From Actinokineospora iranica (GTDB lineage Bacteria; Actinomycetota; Actinomycetes; Mycobacteriales; Pseudonocardiaceae), in contig NZ_FMZZ01000005.1 in the NCBI RefSeq assembly GCF_900101685.1, positions 1 to 64,000 of the forward strand: a DNA stretch of 64,000 bases, written 5' to 3'. The notes beneath the pieces are model-generated. The model searched no databases. It had not been told where the DNA came from and was given only the letters and a program-made list of their open reading frames with translations. Both the position numbers and the translations under genes were made by a program. Positions 32,577 through 40,836 of this stretch are shown here, piece by piece (the stretch's first letter is position 1; each line of letters starts with the position of its first letter).

Positions 32577-33224
32577 ATGCCCGACTCTGGTCACACCGGT
32601 GCGGCGATCGGCGCGCTCAAGCCACGGGCACTGGTCGAACTGCTCGACCGGATGAACCCCGCTGAGGCGATGGACATCGACGCGGATGCTATCGGGCGCG
32701 CCCTGAACCCGAGGAAGCTCGGCAGAAACGACCTCACCACCGCCCTGCGCGCCATCACCCGGCTCGCCGAGGCAGGCGCGCCCGTCGACCTCTCCGCGAT
32801 GTCCCCCAAGACGTTCGTCCGCATCCTCACCCAGGCCTCCACCGACCAAATCCAGTCGATCATGGCCGAGCCCGGCCTGCGCGCCCGGGTCCTGGGTGAG
32901 ATGTTCCGCCACATGAGCGACCACCCGCGCGACGAACGGATCAAGGACCTCAAAGCCGTCATCCACTGGCGGCTCACCGGCGGCGCGGGCGAGGACGGCT
33001 ACGACCGCTACGAGACAGTCATCGCCGACGGCGCCTGCGTGGGCGGGACGGAGATGACCGCATCGCCCAAGGTCACCGTCACCCTGTCGCCCACCGACTT
33101 CCTCAAGCTCATCACCAACAACGTCTCCGCCCCAGTGCTGTTCATGACCGGGAAACTGAAGGTGCGCGGCGACCTCGCCTTCGCCGCAGGCCTGACCGGA
33201 CTGTTCGACCTGCCCAAACCGTGA
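32577..33224 (+). CDS. SCP2 sterol-transfer domain protein, copy 1
   Basis: A 215-residue protein. Residues 105-213 form an SCP2-like lipid-binding fold (IHWRLTGGAGEDGYDRYETV, then KVTVTLSPTDFLKLI and a final GDLAFAAGL). The N-terminal half is helical. SCP2 domains carry acyl-CoAs or sterols, which fits the lipid gene surroundings. ATG at 32577 has CGGGGAGG five bases upstream. A paralog follows directly. Confidence 0.85.
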   Translation: MPDSGHTGAAIGALKPRALVELLDRMNPAEAMDIDADAIGRALNPRKLGRNDLTTALRAITRLAEAGAPVDLSAMSPKTFVRILTQASTDQIQSIMAEPGLRARVLGEMFRHMSDHPRDERIKDLKAVIHWRLTGGAGEDGYDRYETVIADGACVGGTEMTASPKVTVTLSPTDFLKLITNNVSAPVLFMTGKLKVRGDLAFAAGLTGLFDLPKP

Positions 33225-33285
33225 GCGGCCGGGCGGACAACGCGCGCCGCGAGTGCGGCCACCCGTGAACAGGCACACTGCCCTC

Positions 33286-33888
33286 ATGCGCATCGCACGC
33301 AGGCGCCGCAAGTGGCACCGCCTCCCCCCGGTCGCCGTGGTCGACCTCGACGGCTTCGCCGAGGCCATCGACCCGGCCAAGCTCGACCCGGCCCAGTTCG
33401 TCCAACTGGTCGAAACCCTCGACATGCTCGGCGACGCGGGCACCGGGATAGACCTGGCGGGTATGCGGACGGAGACGTTCCTGCGCTTCCTCGCCCGCGC
33501 CACCCGCGCCCAACTCGACGCGCTGACCACCCACCCCCACCTGCGGCACGTCGTGTTCACCGAGGTCTTCCGCCGCATGTCCGACCACCTCGCCCCCGAC
33601 CGCGCCGCAGGCCTGCGCGCCGTCCTGCACTGGCGCTTCACCGGCGGCGCGGGCGAGGACGGCTACGACCGCTTCGAGACCGTCATCGCCAACGGCCGCT
33701 GCACCTCCGGCGACGAACCCACCGACGACCCCCGGGTCACCATCACCATCGCCCCGGTCGACTTCCTGCGCGCGGTCATCGGCGCGGTGAGCCTGCCCAT
33801 GCTGTTCCTGTCGAGCAAGGTCAAGGTCAAAGGCGACATCGCCTTCGCGGCGACCCTGATCGACTACTTCGACCTTCCCCGCCCGTAG
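33286..33888 (+). CDS. SCP2 sterol-transfer domain protein, copy 2
   Basis: A 200-residue paralog of the preceding protein with the same arrangement: helical first half, then SCP2 domain (LHWRFTGGAGEDGYDRFETV, VTITIAPVDFLRAV, GDIAFAATLIDYFDLPRP). The two look like a tandem duplication with a 61-base spacer. The ATG at 33286 begins MRIARRRRKW; a GTG at 33253 would add 11 residues. It probably shares the TetR-controlled promoter of copy 1. Confidence 0.82.
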   Translation: MRIARRRRKWHRLPPVAVVDLDGFAEAIDPAKLDPAQFVQLVETLDMLGDAGTGIDLAGMRTETFLRFLARATRAQLDALTTHPHLRHVVFTEVFRRMSDHLAPDRAAGLRAVLHWRFTGGAGEDGYDRFETVIANGRCTSGDEPTDDPRVTITIAPVDFLRAVIGAVSLPMLFLSSKVKVKGDIAFAATLIDYFDLPRP

Positions 33889-34271
33889 GTCGCTGGGGTG
33901 CTTGCTTTTGTGGGGTTGGCTCGATGGGGTGGAGTGGTTTCTTCGGGCCCCTACGAAGGAAGACCGCCGTGTGAAAGACGGGTGAGAAGCCTTCGGCCGC
34001 ACACGTGCGAAGCCAGCTTGGCGATCTTCCTTCTCCCCCGAAGAAACCACTCTGCCCCCATCGAGCACCTGGCGGCTTCGGGTGCGGGTGGCAGGTGAGC
34101 GAACATCTCGTTCCTGCGCGGCGACCGGTCGCCTACGGCGTTTTCGCCGACGACGACGAGTCTGAGGTGTCCGGGGAGGTGGCGGGGAGCCTGGTCGGCG
34201 CCCCGCCACCCACGGGCTAGCGCGTCGTTCTCGGATCAGCCGTCGTTCTTTGGTCAGCCACCGTTCTCCTG
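33889..34271. other. intergenic region with repeat elements
   Basis: A 383-base gap between convergent genes. It contains palindromic element B (33919-34066) and a three-unit 18-bp tandem repeat at the end of the E2 gene (34221-34274). Between them, 34067-34220 shows no supported gene. Confidence 0.6.
33919..34066. repeat. palindromic element B (148 bp)
   Basis: Outer arms 33919-33947 and 34037-34066 start GCTCGATGGGGTGGAGTGG and are complementary except for one indel and two mismatches. Inner arms GAAGGAAGA (33955-33963) and TCTTCCTTC (34025-34033) continue the fold. Its termini share GCTCGAT-N-GGGTGGA-N2-GG with element A at 25459, while the interiors differ. Confidence 0.7.
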
Positions 34272-34274
34272 TCA
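34221..34274. repeat. three 18-bp tandem repeats with in-frame stops
   Basis: Units 34221-34238, 34239-34256 and 34257-34274 share a CGTTCT core and end in TCA. On the minus strand each unit begins TGA in the frame of the E2 gene, so the natural stop is followed by two more in-frame stops at six-codon intervals. Confidence 0.75.
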
Positions 34275-36098
34275 GTAGGTGAACGCGACTGCCGGGTCGG
34301 CCAGCAGTGCGCCGATGTCGGCCAGGAACCGTGAGCCTTGCTGGCCGTCGACCAGGCGGTGGTCGAAACTCAGCGCGAGCTGGCAGACCTTGCGGACCAC
34401 GATGTCCCCGTCCACTACCCATGGCATGTCGCGGATGGCGCCGAACGCCAGGATCGCGGACTCGCCTGGGTTGATGATCGGGGTTCCGGTGTCGACGCCG
34501 AAGACGCCGACGTTGGTGATCGTGATGGTGCCGTTGACCAGGTCGGCGGGCTGGGTCTTGCCGTCGCGCGCGGTCGTGGTCAATGCCTCCAGGGCCACGG
34601 CGAGGTCACGCAGCGACAGCGTCTCCGCGTTTCGGACCTTCGGCACGATCAGGCCGCGCGGGGTCGCAGCCGCGATGCCCAGGTGCACGTAGTCCTTGAA
34701 GACGATCTCCTGCGCGGCCTCGTCCCACGCGCTGTTGACCTCCGGTGTCCGGGCGACCGCCATCGTCACCGCCTTGGCGCAGAACGCCAACGGGGTGAGC
34801 CTGACGTCGCGGAAGTCCGGGTGGGCCGCCAACCGCGCCCGCAGATCCATCATCGGTGTGACGTCGACGGTCAGGAACTCGGTGACGTGCGGCGCGGTGA
34901 ACGCGCTGGCCACCATGGCCTGCGCGGTCGCCTTGCGGACCCCCTTGATCGGCACCCGCCGCTCTCCCACCCGCGCTGCCGTCTCGGTGGCGGGAGCAGT
35001 GGGTGCGGCCGGGACGGGCTCGGGTGTGGGGCCGGTAGCTGCTCGCTCCCCCGCCTGCGCTGCCGTCTCGGTGGCGGGGGCTGTGGGTGCGGCCGGGGTG
35101 GGCTCGGGGGTGGGTTCGGCAGCCGCCCGCTCCACATCGGCGCGGGTGATCACGCCGCTGCCCCCGGAACCCGTGAGCGAGCGCAAGTCGACCCCGAGGT
35201 CCTTGGCCAGCTTGCGCACCGGCGGCTTCGCCAACGGCACATGCCCCCCGCGCGCACTCTCCGGTGCGTCCGACGTCCTCGCCCCGCTGCCCCCGGCTAC
35301 GGATCTGGTGGCCGTTGCGCCTGAGTCGGAAGCTGAGCCGTCGAAGCCGGGTGCTGTCCCGGCGCCGCCGGGAGGCGTCGTGTTGCCGTCGTGGCCCGTT
35401 CCGGCCGCGCCGCCTGCCGCCGTTTCGCCAGTGCCGGAGGCTGGGCCGTCGAAGCCGGTTGCTGTCGCGTTGCCGTCGTCGACTGTTCCGGTTGCGCCGC
35501 CAGCCGCCGGTCCGCTGGCGCGGGTGGCTGGTCCGGCGGTGCCGGGTGCCGGTTCGCTGGTGGTGGAGGTCGTTCGAGCAGGCGGTTCCGGTTGGCGGGC
35601 GGTGGGGATCGCCTCGGGGGCTTGGTCTGCGGTGTGGTCGGGAGCGGGGCCCTGGGTGCGGGCGAAGGCCGCGCCGACCGTGCTCTGGGCTGCGGCGGCC
35701 GCAGGCTCGGTGGGGACGGCCGGGCCCTTGCGGGGGCGGCGTTTGGCGGTGACCGCCTTGGCGCCGTACCCGACCAGGGGCTTCATCTCCTCCTCCCCCG
35801 CGGCGGGCGCGGAGCCGTTGCTCGACGCCGGGGGTGGGGCGGCGGCCCCGCCGGGATCGGTGTCGATGGTCAGGATCGGGGTGCCCACGTCCACCGTCTG
35901 CCCTGGCCGCACGTGCAACTCGGTGACCACCCCGGCCCAGGGGCAGGGAAGCTCGACGGCGGCCTTGGCGGTCTCGATCTCGACGATGATCTGGTTGACC
36001 GTGACCGTGTCACCCGGTTTCACGTGCCAGGTCAGGATCTCGGCCTCGGTCAGCCCCTCGGCGGTGTCCGGGAGCGGGAAGCTCTTGTACTCAGGCAT
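34272..36098 (-). CDS. bkdC: 2-oxoacid dehydrogenase E2 (dihydrolipoamide acyltransferase)
   Basis: A 608-residue E2 core of a branched-chain 2-oxoacid (or pyruvate) dehydrogenase complex, transferring acyl groups to CoA. Domains: lipoyl domain 1-80 with lipoylated K45 (EIETAKAAVE); a very long Ala/Pro/Gly/Thr linker to about 270; E3-binding domain (KPPVRKLAKDLGVDLRSL, about 280-315); a second linker with an 84-bp tandem repeat; and the catalytic domain with H580 and D584 (DHRLVDG). It is the last gene of the bkdA-bkdB-bkdC operon, three bases after bkdB. No E3 gene is nearby. Confidence 0.95.
   Translation of the reverse strand: MPEYKSFPLPDTAEGLTEAEILTWHVKPGDTVTVNQIIVEIETAKAAVELPCPWAGVVTELHVRPGQTVDVGTPILTIDTDPGGAAAPPPASSNGSAPAAGEEEMKPLVGYGAKAVTAKRRPRKGPAVPTEPAAAAAQSTVGAAFARTQGPAPDHTADQAPEAIPTARQPEPPARTTSTTSEPAPGTAGPATRASGPAAGGATGTVDDGNATATGFDGPASGTGETAAGGAAGTGHDGNTTPPGGAGTAPGFDGSASDSGATATRSVAGGSGARTSDAPESARGGHVPLAKPPVRKLAKDLGVDLRSLTGSGGSGVITRADVERAAAEPTPEPTPAAPTAPATETAAQAGERAATGPTPEPVPAAPTAPATETAARVGERRVPIKGVRKATAQAMVASAFTAPHVTEFLTVDVTPMMDLRARLAAHPDFRDVRLTPLAFCAKAVTMAVARTPEVNSAWDEAAQEIVFKDYVHLGIAAATPRGLIVPKVRNAETLSLRDLAVALEALTTTARDGKTQPADLVNGTITITNVGVFGVDTGTPIINPGESAILAFGAIRDMPWVVDGDIVVRKVCQLALSFDHRLVDGQQGSRFLADIGALLADPAVAFTY
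34963..35128. repeat. 84-bp tandem repeat in E2 linker
   Basis: Two units with period 84 bases (for instance GCTGCCGTCTCGGTGGCGGG at 34975 and again at 35059) encode the 28-residue repeat around TPEPxPAAPTAPATETAA and GER. It lengthens the flexible linker before the catalytic domain. Confidence 0.75.
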
Positions 36099-36101
36099 CG
36101 C

Positions 36102-37139
36102 TCACCACGCCAGCGATCGGTCGACGGCGTCGAGCACCCGATCCAGGTCGGGGAGGAAGTGCTCCTCCAGCTTCGCCGCCGGGTAGGGCGTGTCGAACCC
36201 GGTCACCCGCAGCACCGGAGCCTCCAGCGAGTAGAAGCACTCCTGCTGGACGCGGGCGGCGATCTCCGAGGTCAGCGACGACTCAGCGGGGGCCTCGCTG
36301 ACCACGATGAGCCTGCCGGTGCGCCGCACCGACTCGAAGACCGGGCCGAGGTCGAGCGGGGACAGCGTCCGCAGGTCGATGACCTCCAGCGCGTGCCCCT
36401 CATCTTCCGCGGCCGTGGCGGCGTCGAGCGCGACCTTGATCGACGGGCCGTACGCGACGACCGTCGCCGTGTGGCCGCGGCGGACGACCCGGGACGCGAA
36501 CAGCGGCGCTGGCGTGGCCGCGGTGTCGACGTCGGCCTTCAGGAACCCCGAGTGGTAGAACCGCTTCGGCTCGAAGAACAGCACCGGGTCGTCGCACCGG
36601 ATGGCCTGCTGGATCATCCAGTACGCGTCGACCGCGTTGGAGCAGGCGACGACCTTGAGCCCGGCGGTGTGCGCGAAGTACGACTCCGGCGACTCCGAGT
36701 GGTGCTCGACCGCGCCGATCCCGCCGCCGAAGGGCACCCGGATGACCATCGGCACCTTCACCCGCCCCAGGGTGCGCGCGTGCAGCTTCGCGACCTGGGA
36801 GACGATCTGGTCGAACGCGGGGAAGATGAACCCGTCGAACTGGATCTCGCACACCGGCCGGAACCCGCGCACGGCCAGGCCGACCGCGGTGCCGATGATC
36901 CCGGACTCGGCCAGCGGCGTGTCCAGCACGCGGTGCTCGCCGAAGTCCTTCTGCAGGCCGTCGGTGATCCGGAAGACGCCGCCGAGCTTGCCGACGTCCT
37001 CGCCCATGACGAGGACCTTGGGGTCGGCCTCCATCGCGGCCCGCAGGCCGAGGTTGAGCGCCTTGCCCAGGGTGAGCGACTGGACCGACCGGGCTGACGC
37101 CGCGGCGCCGTCGGCCTTGTTGAGCACCGGCGCGGCCAT
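36102..37139 (-). CDS. bkdB: 2-oxoacid dehydrogenase E1 beta subunit
   Basis: A 345-residue transketolase-like E1 beta subunit. It carries GEDVGKLGGVFRITDGL near residue 46, the conserved FDGFIFPAFDQI region, and the C-terminal domain with VSEAPAESSLTSEI. It pairs with E1 alpha to decarboxylate 2-oxoacids and load the E2 lipoyl group. Its ATG overlaps the upstream stop (TGATG), and the E2 gene follows three bases after its stop. Confidence 0.95.
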   Translation of the reverse strand: MAAPVLNKADGAAASARSVQSLTLGKALNLGLRAAMEADPKVLVMGEDVGKLGGVFRITDGLQKDFGEHRVLDTPLAESGIIGTAVGLAVRGFRPVCEIQFDGFIFPAFDQIVSQVAKLHARTLGRVKVPMVIRVPFGGGIGAVEHHSESPESYFAHTAGLKVVACSNAVDAYWMIQQAIRCDDPVLFFEPKRFYHSGFLKADVDTAATPAPLFASRVVRRGHTATVVAYGPSIKVALDAATAAEDEGHALEVIDLRTLSPLDLGPVFESVRRTGRLIVVSEAPAESSLTSEIAARVQQECFYSLEAPVLRVTGFDTPYPAAKLEEHFLPDLDRVLDAVDRSLAW

Positions 37140-38344
37140 CAGTGCTCACCTCCGGCGAAACCGGCCGTGTAAGCCAGGAACTCGTCGCGCTGCGCGTCGA
37201 GGACCGGGCTGGGCTCGGCGTAGACGTGGTCGAACATCTGCCTCGGTGGCGGATCGGGCATGGCGAAGCAGAACTCGCGCAACTCGACCGCGAGCGCGTC
37301 CGCCTCGGCCTGCACCGACTCGAAGAAGCCCTGGTCGGCGCCGCCGTAGCGGACCAGGTGGACCCGCACCCGCTCGATCGGGTCCTTGAGCTTCCACGCC
37401 TCCAGTTCGTCGGAGTGCCGGTACCGGGTCGGGTCGTCGGTCGTGGTGTGCGCGTCCATCCGGTAGGTGAACGCCTCGATCAGGACCGGGCCGTTGCCGT
37501 GGCGGCACTCGTCGAGCGCCCAGCGGCTGACCGCGAGGGTGGCGAGGACGTCGTTGCCGTCCACCCGGATGCCGGGGAAGCCGTAGCCGCGCGCCCGCTG
37601 GTAGAGCGGCAGGCGGGACTGGCGCTCGGTCGGCTCCGAGATGGCCCACTGGTTGTTCTGGCAGAAGAACACCAGCGGGGCGTCGTAGACCGCGGCCCAG
37701 ACGAAGCCCTCGTGCACGTCGCCCTGGCTGGTGGCGCCGTCGCCGAAGAAGACCATGGTGGCCTCGCCGTCGTCGTCGCCGACCTTGCCGTCGAACCGCT
37801 GCCCCATCGCGTACCCGGCGGCGTTGAGGACCTGGTTGCCGATCACGATGGTGTACGGGTGGAAACGGGTTTCGGCGGAGTCCCAGCTGCCGTGGTCGGT
37901 GCCGCGGAAGATCCCCAGCAATTCCTTGGGGTGGATGCCCTTGGTCCACGCGACGCCGTGTTCCCGGTAGCTGGGGAACGCCATGTCGGCGGGCCGCATC
38001 GCCCGGCCCGCGCCGATCTGCGCGGCCTCCTGGCCGAGCAGCGGGACCCAGATGCCGAGCTGGCCCTGCCGCTGCAGGGCGTTGGCCTCGCGGTCGGCCC
38101 GGCGCACCAGGACCATGTCGCGGTACAGCGCGCGCAGGTCCGCCGCGGTCACCTCGGCGACGTATCGGTCGAACCGCGGGTTCTGGACCCGCTCACCCTC
38201 GGGCGTCAGAAGCTGCACCAGCTCCGGACCGCCTTCGCTGGTCGCACGCAAACCCGCGATCACCTGCTCTGCTGTGGGTGCGGCAGCGGTGGCGGCAGGG
38301 CCTTCCCGGGGCTCCGGGTGCGTCCACTGTTCTGGGGACGACAT
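37139..38344 (-). CDS. bkdA: 2-oxoacid dehydrogenase E1 alpha subunit
   Basis: A 401-residue thiamine-diphosphate-dependent E1 alpha subunit. The ThDP motif GDGATSQGDVHEGF with the closing QNNQW lies near residues 205-235, and the phosphorylation-loop region DAHTTTDDPTRYR near 305. ATG at 38344 has GAGGAG seven bases upstream, replacing a longer Arg-rich reading. Whether the complex prefers branched-chain oxoacids or pyruvate cannot be settled from sequence alone. Confidence 0.93.
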   Translation of the reverse strand: MSSPEQWTHPEPREGPAATAAAPTAEQVIAGLRATSEGGPELVQLLTPEGERVQNPRFDRYVAEVTAADLRALYRDMVLVRRADREANALQRQGQLGIWVPLLGQEAAQIGAGRAMRPADMAFPSYREHGVAWTKGIHPKELLGIFRGTDHGSWDSAETRFHPYTIVIGNQVLNAAGYAMGQRFDGKVGDDDGEATMVFFGDGATSQGDVHEGFVWAAVYDAPLVFFCQNNQWAISEPTERQSRLPLYQRARGYGFPGIRVDGNDVLATLAVSRWALDECRHGNGPVLIEAFTYRMDAHTTTDDPTRYRHSDELEAWKLKDPIERVRVHLVRYGGADQGFFESVQAEADALAVELREFCFAMPDPPPRQMFDHVYAEPSPVLDAQRDEFLAYTAGFAGGEH

Positions 38345-38780
38345 GCGCGTTCTCCTCGTGTCCGGGCCGCGCAGACGCTCGTGGCGTCGGCTACGGCCGC
38401 GCCGCCGGTGCCGCCGCCGTTGGTAGGGCGTTGGCCACCGTCGACGTTGACGGCTTGGTGTTCTCATCCTGACACGGCCGAGTGTGGCCTAACGAGGGTT
38501 GGCGCGTCGGAAGTTATCCACAGGGGGCTTCTGAGCAGGGAAAACGTTGGACAACCGACGTTCGGGGTTCAGAGCAGGGCGGGGTCGGGGCAGCTCAGCG
38601 GCACCCATTCGGGAGCGGGCGGACGACCGGCTGATAATAGTGATCTACATCACAAAGACTAGGCGGACCGGTGGCGCGGGTGCGGGAACGGGCCCGGCCA
38701 CCGGCCCACCGCAGACCTTGCCCGACCGCCCCTGAGAGTCCTTCAGGTTCCGGCCGTCCCAGCCCGTGGGTGGCAGGATC
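38345..38780. other. divergent promoter region bkdA / M20 peptidase
   Basis: A 436-base gap between divergent genes. It has a perfect DnaA box TTATCCACA at 38514-38522 and a near-perfect Crp/GlxR site at 38639-38654. I saw no gene here with support. Confidence 0.5.
38639..38654. promoter_or_regulatory. Crp/GlxR-type binding site
   Basis: AGTGATCTACATCACA agrees with the GlxR-type consensus TGTGA-NN-TA-NN-TCACA at every fixed position except the first. It lies 127 bases before the M20 peptidase start and 295 bases before bkdA. A cAMP-responsive regulator is the likely binder. Confidence 0.6.
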
Positions 38781-40214
38781 ATGGGTGTGGACACGACAGC
38801 AGTTCAGCGGACCGTCCGGCGGCTGTGGGACGCGGAGATCCTGCCCAGCCTGCGCGAGTTCGTCGCGATCCCCGCCCTCTCCCCGAACTTCGACGCGGAC
38901 TGGGCCGCCACCGGCGCCTTGGACGCCGCTGTCGGGCACCTGCGGGCCTGGATCGCGGATCGCGCGATCCCCGGCGCCCGCATCGACGTCGTCCGGCTAC
39001 CCGGCCGGACGCCCGTGCTGCTGCTCGACGTCGCGGCCACCGAGGGCGTGCCCGACACCGGGACCGTCCTGCTGTACGGCCACCTGGACAAGCAGCCCCC
39101 GGTCGGCGGCTGGTCCGAGGGACTGGGCCCGTGGCAGGCGGTGCTGCGCGACGGCAAGCTGTTCGGGCGCGGCGCGGCCGACGACGGATACGCGGGCTAT
39201 GCCGCCACGGCCGCCATCGAGGCGGTTCGCGCGGCGGGCGGCGCGCACGGACGTTGCGTGGTGCTCTTGGAGACCGGTGAGGAGTCAGGTAGCCCTGACC
39301 TGCCCGCTTACCTGGAACATCTTGGCGACCAGCTCGGCCGCGTCTCTCTTGTCATTTGCCTGGACTCCGGTGGCAACGACTACGAGCGCCTCTGGCTCAC
39401 GACCTCCCTGCGCGGTCTCATGGCGGTAGACCTGACCGTGCGGGTCTTGCGCTCGGGGCAGCACTCGGGGCTGGCGAGCGGGGTCGTGCCCAGTTCGTTT
39501 CGGGTGATCCGGGCGCTGCTCGACCGGGTCGAGGACACCGAGACCGGCGAGATCCTGATCAAGGAGATGCACGTCGACATCCCGGCCGACCGCGCCGCCG
39601 AGGCCGCGGCGTCGGTCGCCGTGACCCCGGGGGCGTTCCGCGGCGCGTTTCCGCTGGCGGACGAGACGAAACCGGTCAGCGAGGACGAGGTGGAGCTGGT
39701 CCTCAACAGCTCCTGGCGCCCCACCCTGTCGGTGATCGGCGCGTCCGGCTTCCCCGAGCCCGCCGACGCGGGCAACGTCCTGCGCCCGTTCACGACCCTC
39801 ACCCTGAGCTTCCGCCTCCCGCCCACCGCCGACGGGCAGGCCGCCTTGGCCGCTGTCCGCGACGCTCTTACCTCCGACGTCCCGTACAACGCCACCGTCG
39901 AGCTGACCCGGACGGAGACCGCCAACGGCTGGAACGCGCCCGCGCTCGCCCCCTGGCTGCGCGAGACCCTGGACACCGTGTCCGACCAGGTCTTCGGCAA
40001 CCCGTGGCGCACGCTCGGCCTCGGCGGCTCCATCCCGTTCATGGGCCTGCTCGCCGAGCGCTACCCGGAGGCCCAGTTCGTCATCACCGGCGCTCTCGGT
40101 CCGGACAGCAACGCGCACGTGCCCGACGAGTGGCTTCACGTGAAACAAGCCGAGCGGGTCACCGAGGCCGTCGCCCACATCCTCGACGCGCACGCGCGGC
40201 TAGCGGCCCCGTGA
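38781..40214 (+). CDS. M20 family metallopeptidase (dipeptidase-like)
   Basis: A 477-residue zinc peptidase, likely cytosolic, cleaving dipeptides or amidated amino acids. Metal-binding motifs: YGHLDKQP near residue 100, GRGAADDGYAG near 133, and the catalytic ETGEESGSPD near 167. The C-terminal part has the lid domain and a final metal-ligand region. ATG at 38781 follows GGCAGGA closely; GTG at 38766 is possible. The convergent endonuclease V gene overlaps its 3' end by 15 bases. Confidence 0.9.
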   Translation: MGVDTTAVQRTVRRLWDAEILPSLREFVAIPALSPNFDADWAATGALDAAVGHLRAWIADRAIPGARIDVVRLPGRTPVLLLDVAATEGVPDTGTVLLYGHLDKQPPVGGWSEGLGPWQAVLRDGKLFGRGAADDGYAGYAATAAIEAVRAAGGAHGRCVVLLETGEESGSPDLPAYLEHLGDQLGRVSLVICLDSGGNDYERLWLTTSLRGLMAVDLTVRVLRSGQHSGLASGVVPSSFRVIRALLDRVEDTETGEILIKEMHVDIPADRAAEAAASVAVTPGAFRGAFPLADETKPVSEDEVELVLNSSWRPTLSVIGASGFPEPADAGNVLRPFTTLTLSFRLPPTADGQAALAAVRDALTSDVPYNATVELTRTETANGWNAPALAPWLRETLDTVSDQVFGNPWRTLGLGGSIPFMGLLAERYPEAQFVITGALGPDSNAHVPDEWLHVKQAERVTEAVAHILDAHARLAAP

Positions 40215-40775
40215 GAGCCGGTCCGCCTGCCGGGTCGTCTCGGGCAGGCGGTAGCGCGGGGTCAGCCGCAGCACCAGGTCGGTCGCGGTGTCCAGGTCGA
40301 CCAGGTGCCCGGTGGACACGAACACCGGCTTGACGCCCGCCCGGGTCCGCAGCGCCCGGCCGACGACCTCCCCGCCGTCCACCAGCGGCGTCCACGCGCC
40401 CCGGCGCGGGCCGGGCGGCTCGAACTCGCCCAACGCCGTCTTGCCCACTCCGATAGACGGGATGCCGGTAAGCACACCCGCGTGGCACGCCAGGCCGAAC
40501 CGGCGGGGGTGCGCCAGTCCCTGCCCGTCGCAGACCAGCACGTCCGGGGGCGTGTCCAGCCTGCCCAGCGCGGCCAGCTGCGGCGGCAGCTCCCGGAAGG
40601 CGAACAAGCCCGGCACGTAGGGGAACGACTCGTCCGCTTGGACCACCGCCTGGTCGACGACGTCGAGGGTTGCCAGATCCAGGACGCACACCGCGGCGGT
40701 CAGCCGCTCGCCGTAGCCGACGTCGAGTCCCGCGGCCGTGCGCGGCGCGAAACCCGCGGGCGGCCGGGGCTCCAC
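40200..40775 (-). CDS. nfi: endonuclease V (deoxyinosine repair), start unclear
   Basis: Endonuclease V cuts DNA one base 3' of deoxyinosine. The frame shows GLDVGY (first catalytic Asp), the PYVPGLFAFRELP motif, VLVCDGQGLAHPRRFGLA and VGKTALGEF. From GTG at 40775 it gives 191 residues, shorter than the usual 210-230. Codons upstream in the same frame still read like the family N-terminus (AWPSTEAEAVAEQERLRTR) but hold no ATG, GTG or TTG. An ATC at 40850 has GGAGAG six bases upstream and could be a rare start; it lies inside the end of the ADP-ribosylglycohydrolase gene. Confidence 0.85.
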   Translation of the reverse strand: MEPRPPAGFAPRTAAGLDVGYGERLTAAVCVLDLATLDVVDQAVVQADESFPYVPGLFAFRELPPQLAALGRLDTPPDVLVCDGQGLAHPRRFGLACHAGVLTGIPSIGVGKTALGEFEPPGPRRGAWTPLVDGGEVVGRALRTRAGVKPVFVSTGHLVDLDTATDLVLRLTPRYRLPETTRQADRLSRGR

Positions 40776-40836
40776 GCGGGTCCTGAGGCGTTCCTGTTCC
40801 GCGACCGCCTCGGCCTCGGTCGACGGCCAGGCGCCC

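Noticed and set aside
34696..36186. 496-codon plus-strand frame opposite the E2 gene
   Set aside because: The E2 domains on the minus strand are unambiguous; this frame is made of the complement of its repetitive linker.
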